Positions 24,973 through 32,352 are shown, numbered from the stretch's first letter. The stretch: 34,898 nt of DNA from Terriglobia bacterium (GCA_020073525.1 JAIQFA010000056.1:1-34898), one strand, 5' to 3'. Notes: generated by a model from the letters alone, not told the origin. Program-made: numbers and translations.

Positions 24973-25066
24973 GCTATTGAATCACTTAGTGATTGATTCA
25001 TTGAATCATTAAGAGCGAAGTTCAATGATTCAATACCTCAATGATTCAATGACTCAATCATTTTTT
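24973..25066. repeat. Octamer inverted repeat between convergent genes, probable terminator of ppk2
   Basis: A left-arm block (24989-25010) and a right-arm block (25040-25062) are inverted copies with one mismatch in the core 20. The right arm is made of 8-mers (AATGATTC, AATACCTC, AATGACTC). A run of six T follows directly on the plus strand, so the hairpin plus T-run could terminate ppk2. The TGA stop of the minus-strand S9 gene (25058-25060) lies inside the right arm. Confidence 0.75.
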
Positions 25067-27304
25067 CTTCGTCCACCGATCGACCCAGTCATTGACCGTC
25101 TTGTACCAGAGCTGCGAATTCTGCGGCTTCAGCACCCAGTGGCCTTCGTCGGGGAAGTAGAGCATTTTTGACGGCACGCCCATCGTCTGCAGCGTGGTGA
25201 AGAGCTGGAAGCCTTCGCTCACGTCGAGCCGGTAGTCGAGCTGGCTGTGGATGACGAGCGTTGGCGTCTTGAAATTCTTGGCGTAGTTGCGCGGATTCCA
25301 CTTGTCGTACATTTCCGGGTTCGTGTACGGAGTGCCCTTGAACTCCCAGTTGTTGAACCAGAGTTCTTCGGTGGTGCCCCAGGCGGAGTAGGTGTTGAAC
25401 ATGCCATCGTGCGTGACGATGCACTTGAAGCGGTCGGTGTGGCCGAGCACCCAGTTGGCCATGTATCCGCCGTAGCTCGCGCCCAGCGCGCACTCGCGGT
25501 CTTTATCGATGAACGGATAAGTCTTCTCGGCGTAGTCGAGGCCCTTCATCAGATCTTCAAACGGAGCGCCGCCCCAGTCGCCGTTGATCGCGTCGATGAA
25601 CTTCTGTCCGTATCCGGTCGAGCCGTGGAAGTTGATCATGATGACCACGTATCCGTTGGTGGCAAACAGTTCAGGATTCCAGCGATAAGACCAGTCGTCT
25701 CCCCAAGCCCCCTGCGGCCCGCCGTGGATAAGAAACTTTACGGGATATTTCTTCGCGGGATCGAAGTTGGGAGGTTTGACGAGAAAGCCTTCGACCTTGT
25801 CGCCCTTCGCGCCGGGGAACCAAAAGGATTCGAGCGGGGAAATCGCGACTTGGGAGAGGATGGCGTCGTTGAGGTGCGTAAGCTGGGTCGTTCGAAGTGT
25901 ACCCCCCTTTGCGGGATCTTGGTCCCCAATTTTGGCGACATAGATTTCATTTGGGGCCTGAACAGACATCCGGCTAAATATTATTTGCTTGCCGTCGGGC
26001 GAGATAACTAAGTCATCGTCGTAACCACCCGTTTGTCTGTCAAGATGCTCGAGATTCCCAACTTCAACACTGTGGATCATCGATCGACCGTAGAATCCTG
26101 AGCTGAAATATATCTTCTTCGAATCAGGTGCCCAAGCAATTGTTCCGACCAAACCGTCGAAATTCGTCACATCTATGCTCTCGCCTGTTTTCGAGTCCCT
26201 TCGGAAGATTCGCCCGCGCTGATCCTTCAACACATCCGTCTTCTCCCCCGTCTTCCGGTCGTAAAGCATCAACCGAAAGCGGTCGCTCTCGTATCCCGGA
26301 CGCTGCTGGGCGCGGTAGGCGATGTACTTGCCATCGGGCGAATAGAGCGGAGTCGAATCGCTAGCGGGATTGTCGGCGGTGATGTTCTTCGGGAGGACGG
26401 GCGGGGCGCCCGTCGCTCCATTATTGACCGGGACGATCCAGAGATCGTTGTTGGTGGACGTGGCTTCGACCTTGTCGTGGTTCGAGGTGTAGCAAATCTC
26501 CTGCCCGTCAGGCGAGAAGGCGTAGTCGTCCTGCCCGCCGAGCGAGAACACAGGCGAATCGTAATCGCCGGGCGTGAGATCGCGAACCTTTTCAATCATT
26601 GGAGAACTGTTCGCTCCCACAAGATCGAACTGAGGAGGCACAGGCGTCAGAAAAAGATGGCTACGCTTGCCAGCTTTGTACGCATTCCAATGGCGATAAA
26701 GCAGGCGGTCAAAAATCAACGCCTTAACTTTCGATTCCTCGTTATCTTTGAGCTTCTTAGCGTTGCAGGTCGTCTCGGGACCGGGAGCACCGTCGCATTC
26801 GGGATATACATCCGACGTGAAAAGAATGTGCCTGCCGTCTGGCGACCAAAGTTCACCACCAGCTTCGGTAGCAATCGATGTCAGCTTGTGTACGCCGGTG
26901 ACGGCGCCCAAGGTACCGTCGAAATCTGCAACCCAGACCTGCGATCCGCCTTCTTTATTCGAGAGGAACGCAAACCGTTTTCCATCCGGCGCCCAGCGCG
27001 GACGATCGCCGTCCTGATCGCCGATGAGAACGCGCTCATGCCCTCCGGAGCCTTGCTGGACGGGCGCGGCGCCCGTCGCTCCACTATTCGTATTGAGTGG
27101 CACGATCCAGATGTGGGAGGTCTTCTTATTTGCCGCCAGGTCCACATCGACGGCGGCGAACAGCACCCACTTGCCATCAGGAGAAGGCACGGGTTCGCCG
27201 ACGCGCTTCAGCTTCATCATGTCTTCGAAAGTGAAGGGATGCTTGGCTTGGGAGAAGGCGGGAAAGGAAAAGAGAAGAAAGAGCAGAAAGGTAACACGGT
27301 GCAT
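25058..27304 (-). CDS. Secreted S9 family serine peptidase (prolyl-oligopeptidase/acylaminoacyl-peptidase type)
   Basis: The protein has 748 residues with a signal peptide (MHRVTFLLFLLFSFPAFSQA). Residues 25 to about 480 form a WD40-like beta-propeller of repeated SPDGK blades. The C-terminal alpha/beta-hydrolase has HGGPQGAWGDDW, nucleophile Ser610 in GASYGGYM, Asp690 in QLDYRL and His722 in DEGHW. It cleaves peptides in the periplasm. Two propeller positions carry Gly-Ala-Thr-Gly-Ala/Pro-rich inserts (NSGATGAAPVQ and NNGATGAPPVLP) encoded by near-identical palindromic DNA. GGAGG lies upstream of ATG 27304. Confidence 0.93.
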   Translation of the reverse strand: MHRVTFLLFLLFSFPAFSQAKHPFTFEDMMKLKRVGEPVPSPDGKWVLFAAVDVDLAANKKTSHIWIVPLNTNSGATGAAPVQQGSGGHERVLIGDQDGDRPRWAPDGKRFAFLSNKEGGSQVWVADFDGTLGAVTGVHKLTSIATEAGGELWSPDGRHILFTSDVYPECDGAPGPETTCNAKKLKDNEESKVKALIFDRLLYRHWNAYKAGKRSHLFLTPVPPQFDLVGANSSPMIEKVRDLTPGDYDSPVFSLGGQDDYAFSPDGQEICYTSNHDKVEATSTNNDLWIVPVNNGATGAPPVLPKNITADNPASDSTPLYSPDGKYIAYRAQQRPGYESDRFRLMLYDRKTGEKTDVLKDQRGRIFRRDSKTGESIDVTNFDGLVGTIAWAPDSKKIYFSSGFYGRSMIHSVEVGNLEHLDRQTGGYDDDLVISPDGKQIIFSRMSVQAPNEIYVAKIGDQDPAKGGTLRTTQLTHLNDAILSQVAISPLESFWFPGAKGDKVEGFLVKPPNFDPAKKYPVKFLIHGGPQGAWGDDWSYRWNPELFATNGYVVIMINFHGSTGYGQKFIDAINGDWGGAPFEDLMKGLDYAEKTYPFIDKDRECALGASYGGYMANWVLGHTDRFKCIVTHDGMFNTYSAWGTTEELWFNNWEFKGTPYTNPEMYDKWNPRNYAKNFKTPTLVIHSQLDYRLDVSEGFQLFTTLQTMGVPSKMLYFPDEGHWVLKPQNSQLWYKTVNDWVDRWTKKK
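26395..26425. repeat. Palindromic repeat inside the S9 peptidase gene, copy A
   Basis: A 31-base segment with the palindrome GACGGGC-ggggc-GCCCGTC. It matches the second copy at 29 of 31 positions in the same orientation and frame. It encodes Gly-Ala-Thr-Gly-Ala-Pro-Pro-Val. Confidence 0.8.
27058..27088. repeat. Palindromic repeat inside the S9 peptidase gene, copy B
   Basis: This copy has a nine-base stem (GACGGGCGC/GCGCCCGTC) and encodes Gly-Ala-Thr-Gly-Ala-Ala-Pro-Val between two propeller strands. It differs from copy A at two positions. Confidence 0.8.
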
Positions 27305-27337
27305 GGCGTCCTCCGCCGAACAGGGAAGTGTATCAGG

Positions 27338-27429
27338 AAGTCAAAAGTCAGAAGTCAGATTGAAGAAGTGAAAACCGCCAGAGTGCCGTTCGGTTTTACT
27401 TCTTCAATCTGACTTCTGACTTTTGACTT
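27338..27429. repeat. Long heptamer inverted repeat (AAGTCAG type)
   Basis: Arms 27338-27377 and 27391-27429 are inverted copies over about 39 bases with one insertion and a 13-base loop. The arms are 7-mers AAGTCAA, AAGTCAG, AAGTCAG, ATTGAAG, AAGTGAA. The right arm begins a few bases after the TGA stop of the TPR gene (minus strand). Confidence 0.9.
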
Positions 27430-27432
27430 TTT

Positions 27433-27741
27433 TCACTTCAGCTCCTCGAGCATGGCGGTCATTTCAGATTGGGCGTGCTTGTTGCCGGTGCGGCTTGCCG
27501 AAGAGATGCCATCCACCAGCCAGCGTTTTGCTTCGTCGACGCGGTTGGCATTGGCTAGGGTCTGCGCGGCCATGAAGTAGGCGGGCGTATAATCGGGATT
27601 TTTCTCGATCAGCGTCTTATATTCCTGCAGCGCCTGCTCGATCTGTCCGGCCTTGGAGTACTCCATCGCCAGCCCATAGCGCGCAAAGGCATCCTCGGGA
27701 TTGGCGGCAAGAATTGCGCTTAACATGGCAACGCGATCCAT
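27433..27741 (-). CDS. Small TPR protein
   Basis: A 102-residue protein made of about two to three tetratricopeptide repeats: FARYGLAMEYSKAGQIEQALQEYKTL and AYFMAAQTLANANRVDEAKRWL, split at short turns, then a C-terminal helix (SEMTAMLEEL). It has no signal peptide, so it is likely a cytoplasmic scaffold. It lies upstream of the S9 peptidase gene on the same strand with a repeat between. No clear ribosome site; the second Met (MLSAIL) is an alternative start. Confidence 0.8.
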   Translation of the reverse strand: MDRVAMLSAILAANPEDAFARYGLAMEYSKAGQIEQALQEYKTLIEKNPDYTPAYFMAAQTLANANRVDEAKRWLVDGISSASRTGNKHAQSEMTAMLEELK

Positions 27742-27746
27742 AGGGA

Positions 27747-27815
27747 AGGTCTCAGGTGTTAGGTCTCAGGTCTCAGGGAAAGCCAATGGCCAAACGCTGA
27801 CGGCTGAGAGCTGAT
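27747..27815. repeat. Solo tandem arms (AGGTCTC and CTGACGG types)
   Basis: 27747-27777 is four units of 7 bases (AGGTCTC, AGGTGTT, AGGTCTC, AGGTCTC). 27796-27815 is a short CTGACGG/CTGAGAG arm. Neither has an inverted partner, so these may be remnants of two elements in a divergent promoter region. Confidence 0.6.
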
Positions 27816-27854
27816 CTTTCCATTCATATCACGGCAGATCAGGTTGCTGCGCGT

Positions 27855-27860
27855 TACAAT
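27855..27860 (+). promoter_or_regulatory. -10-like TACAAT upstream of the Cys-rich protein gene
   Basis: TACAAT lies 24 bases before the TTG start at 27885 and leaves an 18-base leader holding the AGGAG ribosome site (27875-27879). Confidence 0.4.
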
Positions 27861-27884
27861 GTGCTTTCGTCTTTAGGAGTCGAA

Positions 27885-28304
27885 TTGGCTTGCCCTTTTT
27901 TTTTGCCGCGGGAAATCTTGAACGACGGCTCGTGGCCGCATCCTTCGCGACTACCTCTGGGGGCGGGATGGACTGGAAACTGCCGCGCCTCGGGACAGGA
28001 ACTTTCGACGTCGGATACCCACGTCCGGGAATTCTGCAATCTTGGTTATGCGACGGCCTGTCCGCATCTTCCGTCGCACCGCGATTGGGATGCGATCCGT
28101 TTTTCGGTTGCCCACTTTAGCCAGGAGCAGGTCACGATCTGCTTCGTTTGCGAGTTAGATCACGCGCCGATCGAACATGGAAAACTGGCGTTCGATCTGG
28201 TGAACGATGCCTGGCTCAACCCGCACTCCGACCCGCGCGTACTTAGGCTCGCAACCTGCTATCTGCAAACATATCGCATCCGGCAAAGCGCTGTTCTTGT
28301 CTAA
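27885..28304 (+). CDS. Conserved Cys-rich protein of unknown function
   Basis: The protein has 139 residues. Conserved-looking parts are CPFFLPRE near the start, WPHPSRLPLGAGWTGNC, EFCNLGYATACPHLP and later ICFVCELDHAPIEHGKL. Four Cys in the first half (CPFF, GNC, FCN, ACP) look like metal or Fe-S ligands; CFVC adds two more. I recall similar proteins mainly in Acidobacteriota, without known function. The start is TTG 27885, set by AGGAG five bases upstream, and gives a Met-Ala-Cys-Pro start. An in-frame GTG at 27861 has no ribosome site. It runs with the thioesterase gene, six bases downstream. Confidence 0.75.
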   Translation: MACPFFLPREILNDGSWPHPSRLPLGAGWTGNCRASGQELSTSDTHVREFCNLGYATACPHLPSHRDWDAIRFSVAHFSQEQVTICFVCELDHAPIEHGKLAFDLVNDAWLNPHSDPRVLRLATCYLQTYRIRQSAVLV

Positions 28305-28310
28305 GAATTC

Positions 28311-28820
28311 ATGAACGACGACGACAAAGCGAAGTTGACCTGCCCGCGACCGGTACGCGAATCAATCTCGGAAATGACCGAGATCGTTTTGCCCAACGAT
28401 GCCAACCCGCTGAACGCGCTGCTTGGCGGACGCCTGATGCACTGGATCGACCTCGCTGGCGCCATGGCTGCCCATCGCCACTCTCGTACCTACGTGGTAA
28501 CGGCGTCCATTGATCACATGGATTTTCTGGTGCCGGTTCGCGTCGGAGATTTCGTGATCCTGCGCTCGTCCGTCAATCGCGTGTTCCGCACTTCGATGGA
28601 AGTGGGTGTGAAGGTGTGGGTGGAAAATTATCTCTCCGAAGAACATCATCACGTCAGCTCCGCCTATCTGACCTTTGTCGCCATTGATGCAGCCGGAAAT
28701 AAAGTGGCCGTGCCGCCTGTCGTCCCCGAGACCGAAGATGAAAAGCGTCGCTATGATGGCGCGGCGCGCCGCCGGGAGATTCGCCGTACGGAATCGGCAC
28801 AAAGGAAAGCGCGTTCGTAG
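28311..28820 (+). CDS. Acyl-CoA thioesterase (hotdog fold, YciA/BACH type)
   Basis: The protein has 169 residues. It hydrolyses acyl-CoA to free acid and CoA in the cytoplasm. The hotdog core is visible: TEIVLPNDANPLNALLGGRLMHWIDLAGAMAAHRHS (split by turns; catalytic Asp in HWIDLAG), TASIDHMDFLVPVRVGDFVIL and the MEVGVKVWVEN strand. The C-terminal 30 residues are basic. It follows the Cys-rich gene at a 6-base gap. Confidence 0.92.
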   Translation: MNDDDKAKLTCPRPVRESISEMTEIVLPNDANPLNALLGGRLMHWIDLAGAMAAHRHSRTYVVTASIDHMDFLVPVRVGDFVILRSSVNRVFRTSMEVGVKVWVENYLSEEHHHVSSAYLTFVAIDAAGNKVAVPPVVPETEDEKRRYDGAARRREIRRTESAQRKARS

Positions 28821-28890
28821 TTAGGCGTTATTGCGTTTGAACTGATCGAGAACTTATTCTGCGTTGCTGCTAAGCTGGAGGGTTCAAAGC

Positions 28891-28920
28891 AGAGACCTTA
28901 TCAACAGAGAACTTATCAAC
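28891..28920 (+). repeat. Tandem 15-mer upstream of cydA
   Basis: AGAGACCTTATCAAC (28891-28905) is followed directly by AGAGAACTTATCAAC (28906-28920), one mismatch. It lies 34 bases before the cydA start and could be a two-site operator. No regulator is known for this word. Confidence 0.45.
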
Positions 28921-28953
28921 CAAGATGCGAGGCCTTAATTATGGGTAGCATTT

Positions 28954-30318
28954 ATGGATAGCGCACTCTTCGTTCATCGCCTTCACTTCGCCTTCACCGC
29001 AACTTTTCATTATCTCTTCCCGCAACTGACCATGGGGCTCGCACTGCTGATCGTTGTGCTCAAGACGATTGCCTTGCGGCGCAACGATCCCGTGTATCAC
29101 GAGGCAGCCCGCTTCTGGGGAAGGATTTTTGGCATCAATTTCGTATTAGGAGTTGTGACCGGCATTCCGATGGAATTCCAGTTCGGCACCAACTGGTCGG
29201 TTTTTTCGCGATTTGCGGGCGGCGTCATTGGCCAGACGCTGGCGATGGAAGGTATGTTCGCCTTCTTCCTGGAATCGGCGTTCCTCGGATTGTTCCTTTT
29301 CGGAGAGAAGCGCTTGACCCCGAAAGCACACTGGTGGTCCGCGGTCGCAGTCTTTGTGGGTTCGTGGCTGTCGGGTTATTTCATCATCGCCACCGATGCT
29401 TTCATGCAGCATCCCGTCGGCTATTTCACGGCCGCTGACGGAAGCTTGCAGCTTTCGAGCTTTTGGACTTTCGTGCTGAATCCCTGGGCCGGATGGCAAT
29501 ACGCGCACAACATGAGCGGGGCGGCGATTACCGGCGCCTTCATCATGACGTCGGTGGGCGCGTTCTATCTGCTCTCCAACAAGTGGACCGCTCACGCTCG
29601 AATCTTCGTTAAGACCGGAGTGATTGCCGGCTGTGTGTTCAGCGTGCTGCAGATTTTTCCGACTGGCGACCGACAAGGCAAAATGGTCACCGACCTGCAA
29701 CCTGTGACGCTGGCAGCAATGGAAGGGCTGTTTCAAGGCCAGGCAGGAGCGCCGCTGGTGATTGTAGGTCAGCCGAACGACCAGCAGGGCAAGATCGATA
29801 ACCCTATCGAGGTCCCGAAAATGTTGAGCATGCTGACGTACAAGCGCTGGAATGCCAACGTCCGCGGGCTCGACGCTTTTCCCAAGCAGGACTGGCCGGG
29901 CAACATTCCATTGCTATATTACAGCTACCACATCATGGTGGGCCTGGGGACGTTCTTCGTCGCGGTCATGGCCATCGCTCTGTTGCTGCTGTGGCGCGGC
30001 AAGCTCTTTAACGCGCGGTGGATGCTCTGGATCCTGATGCTCGCCGCGCCTTTTCCATACATCGCCAACACGGCCGGATGGTTGACTGCCGAACTCGGCC
30101 GCCAGCCCTGGCTGGTCTATGGGTTGATGCGCACCGAGAACGGCTACTCCAAAGTCGTCTCCGCTGGGAATGGCATGTTTACTCTCCTGGGATTCATGGG
30201 CATTTACATGGTGCTCGGTATTCTTGGCCTGTTCCTGCTCAGGCGGGAGATTGAACACGGTCCTCTAGCAGTGCAGGAATTGGAGCCGAATCTCCATCCG
30301 GCAACGGAGGCAAAATGA
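28954..30318 (+). CDS. cydA: Cytochrome bd quinol oxidase subunit I
   Basis: Oxidises quinol and reduces O2 with heme b558, b595 and d in the inner membrane. The protein has 454 residues with about nine membrane helices and a short Q-loop. Heme ligands: His19 (TFHYLFP), His185 (YAHNMSG) and Met392 (GLMRTENG); Glu99 and Glu107 in AMEGMFAFFLES. GWLTAELGRQPW is the conserved C-terminal block. In the Q-loop DLQPVTLAAMEG, Thr252 takes the place of the Lys often found before AAxE. It overlaps cydB by four bases. No cydX-like small gene follows. Confidence 0.96.
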   Translation: MDSALFVHRLHFAFTATFHYLFPQLTMGLALLIVVLKTIALRRNDPVYHEAARFWGRIFGINFVLGVVTGIPMEFQFGTNWSVFSRFAGGVIGQTLAMEGMFAFFLESAFLGLFLFGEKRLTPKAHWWSAVAVFVGSWLSGYFIIATDAFMQHPVGYFTAADGSLQLSSFWTFVLNPWAGWQYAHNMSGAAITGAFIMTSVGAFYLLSNKWTAHARIFVKTGVIAGCVFSVLQIFPTGDRQGKMVTDLQPVTLAAMEGLFQGQAGAPLVIVGQPNDQQGKIDNPIEVPKMLSMLTYKRWNANVRGLDAFPKQDWPGNIPLLYYSYHIMVGLGTFFVAVMAIALLLLWRGKLFNARWMLWILMLAAPFPYIANTAGWLTAELGRQPWLVYGLMRTENGYSKVVSAGNGMFTLLGFMGIYMVLGILGLFLLRREIEHGPLAVQELEPNLHPATEAK

Positions 30319-31358
30319 CGATCGCGAGCGTTTGGTACTGGATTGTCGCAGTGATGATTACCGCCTACGTTGTACTCGATGGCTTCGATCTGGGCGCGGG
30401 TGTGATTTATCTGATTGCCGCCAAAACGAACGTCGAACGTCGGCGCGTGATGCGCGCCATCGGTCCGGTCTGGGATGGTAACGAAGTCTGGCTGCTGGCC
30501 GCTGGCGGAACGCTCTACTTTGCGTTTCCTCAACTCTACGCCTCGAGCTTCAGCGGCTTCTACCTTCCGCTGACGATTGTGCTGTGGCTGCTCATCTTGC
30601 GCGGCATCGGCATTGAATTTCGCGCGCACATCAATACTCCGATCTGGCAGGACTTCTTTGACGTGGTCTTCAGCGTCTCCAGCATTCTGCTAGCGGTCTT
30701 TTTCGGGGCGGCGCTGGGCAACGTGGTGCGCGGAGTTCCGCTGGATGCAACCGGCTATTTCTTCGAGCCGCTCTGGACCAACTTCAAACTCGGCCCGCAG
30801 ACCGGCATTCTCGATTGGTACACGGTGCTCACGGGCGTGGTGGCGTTAGTCACGCTGGCTGCGCACGGTTCCTACTACGTGGCGCTTAAAACCGATGAAG
30901 ATCTCGGTCGCCGCGCGCGTGGTTTCGCATTGCTGTGCTGGCCCCTGCAGTTCTTTCTGACGTTCTCGACGCTGGCTGCGACTTATTTCATCCGGCCCGA
31001 AATCATGGCGAACTACTCCCACCACAAAATCGGGCTACTGGTCCCGATCGTCGTGGTCGGGTGTCTGGCTGTCATGCTCTGGGCCAATCCCAAGGGCAAA
31101 GAGAAACTCGCGTTCGTTGCTTCGAGCCTGTATATCACCGCCATGCTGGTGGGTGCGGCCTTTGCGCTCTATCCCGTGGTGCTGCCTGCTCGCGATCCCC
31201 AATACAATCTCACCGTCTTCAATTCCGCCGCCGGTAGTCACGGTCTGAGCGTTGGCCTGGTTTGGTGGACGTTCGGTGCGGTGCTCGCGGTGGCCTACTT
31301 TGTATTCGTCTACAGAATGTTTCGCGGCAAGGTGCAACTGGGAGAGGGGCACTACTAG
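30315..31358 (+). CDS. cydB: Cytochrome bd quinol oxidase subunit II
   Basis: Second subunit of the bd oxidase, 347 residues, about eight to nine membrane helices. Family blocks: YVVLDGFDLGAGVIYLIA, GPVWDGNEVWLLAAGGTLYFAFP (split by a helix), LRGIGIEFR and GVVALVTLAAHGSYYVALKT. The ATGA overlap with cydA and GGAGG just upstream show translational coupling. The TAG stop is followed at once by a repeat arm. Confidence 0.96.
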   Translation: MTIASVWYWIVAVMITAYVVLDGFDLGAGVIYLIAAKTNVERRRVMRAIGPVWDGNEVWLLAAGGTLYFAFPQLYASSFSGFYLPLTIVLWLLILRGIGIEFRAHINTPIWQDFFDVVFSVSSILLAVFFGAALGNVVRGVPLDATGYFFEPLWTNFKLGPQTGILDWYTVLTGVVALVTLAAHGSYYVALKTDEDLGRRARGFALLCWPLQFFLTFSTLAATYFIRPEIMANYSHHKIGLLVPIVVVGCLAVMLWANPKGKEKLAFVASSLYITAMLVGAAFALYPVVLPARDPQYNLTVFNSAAGSHGLSVGLVWWTFGAVLAVAYFVFVYRMFRGKVQLGEGHY

Positions 31359-31454
31359 AGATCAGCCGTCAGCCATCAGCCATCAGGACGGTCTTTCCGA
31401 ATGCACCGCGACCTGCGCTGAAGACTGATGGCTGACGGCTGACGGCTGACGGCT
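31359..31454. repeat. Heptamer inverted-repeat element (TCAGCCG/CTGACGG type)
   Basis: The left arm (31359-31386: TCAGCCG, TCAGCCA, TCAGCCA) starts at the base after the cydB stop. The right arm (31425-31454) is CTGATGG followed by three CTGACGG units. The spacer is 38 bases. Confidence 0.85.
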
Positions 31455-31465
31455 CGTCCCTCCCG

Positions 31466-31471
31466 TATAAT
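31466..31471 (+). promoter_or_regulatory. Consensus TATAAT seven bases before an ATG (possible leaderless transcript)
   Basis: TATAAT ends at 31471 and the ATG is at 31479, so transcription would start at or next to the start codon. No Shine-Dalgarno is visible. It lies just after the right arm of the repeat. Confidence 0.5.
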
Positions 31472-31478
31472 CAAACGA

Positions 31479-32327
31479 ATGAGCTCTCATTCCCATCATC
31501 CTGGCCAGCAACAGCCCACCCCGCAACCTTTACCTGGCGTCAGCGCCATCATCGCCGTCGGTTCCGGCAAGGGGGGAGTTGGCAAGACTACGCTCTCGGT
31601 TAATCTGGCCATCGCCCTCAGCAAAATGGGCTACAAAGTGGGATTGCTCGACGGGGACGTTTACGGCCCGAACGTTCCGCTGATGCTCGGCACCAACGAG
31701 CAACCCAAAGTGATGGGCGAGAATCAGATCGCTCCGATCAATTCGCATGGGCTCAAGGTTATCTCGGTCGGCTTCCTGAATCCGGGCGACAAACCGCTCA
31801 TCTGGCGCGGCCCCATGCTGCATTCGATTATCCGGCAGTTTCTGGGATCGGTGCAGTGGGGACAGCTTGACTACCTTGTCATTGACCTTCCTCCGGGAAC
31901 CGGTGACGTGGCGCTCTCGCTGATCCAGACTGTGCCGCTGACTGGCGCCGTCATAGTCTCGACGCCGTCCGATGTTTCGTTGCAGGATGCGCGCAAGGCC
32001 ATCGAGATGTTCCGCCAAATGAAGGTGGACATCGTTGGCATGGTCGAAAACATGAGTTACTTCGTCTGCCCGCACTGCCAGCACGAAATCGATATCTTCT
32101 CGCGCGGGGGCGCGGAAAAAACGGCCAAGCAGTTCGACATCGCCTACCTCGGAAATGTCGAGCTTGATCCGGAGATTCGCAAGTCCGGCGACGGCGGCAC
32201 TCCAGCCGTGCTGCAGGGAGAAGACTCACCCCATGCCAAGTCGCTCTTCGCCTTCGCCCGCAACGTGGTGGCGCGGGTGGAGGAAATCAAGGCCGGCAGC
32301 TCGGAAAGCGTGATTCAGATTCAGTAG
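31479..32327 (+). CDS. apbC: Mrp/ApbC family iron-sulfur cluster carrier ATPase
   Basis: Binds and transfers Fe-S clusters to apo-enzymes in the cytoplasm. 282 residues, a P-loop protein of the MinD/Mrp class without the N-terminal DUF59 domain. Deviant Walker A GSGKGGVGKTT is at about 28-38, LLDGDVYGPN follows, then DLPPGTGDVALSL, and the Fe-S Cys pair CPHC (ENMSYFVCPHC). The extra N-terminal tail is His/Pro/Gln-rich. ATG 31479 has no ribosome site but a TATAAT seven bases upstream. It is convergent with the flavoenzyme gene, 25 bases apart. Confidence 0.95.
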   Translation: MSSHSHHPGQQQPTPQPLPGVSAIIAVGSGKGGVGKTTLSVNLAIALSKMGYKVGLLDGDVYGPNVPLMLGTNEQPKVMGENQIAPINSHGLKVISVGFLNPGDKPLIWRGPMLHSIIRQFLGSVQWGQLDYLVIDLPPGTGDVALSLIQTVPLTGAVIVSTPSDVSLQDARKAIEMFRQMKVDIVGMVENMSYFVCPHCQHEIDIFSRGGAEKTAKQFDIAYLGNVELDPEIRKSGDGGTPAVLQGEDSPHAKSLFAFARNVVARVEEIKAGSSESVIQIQ

Positions 32328-32352
32328 CAGCTCCGAGCGGTACAAATTTGAT

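Noticed and set aside
28897..28920. Replication-origin DnaA boxes (TTATCAAC twice)
   Set aside because: They lack the TTATCCACA consensus, only two copies are present, and no dnaA or AT-rich unwinding region is nearby.
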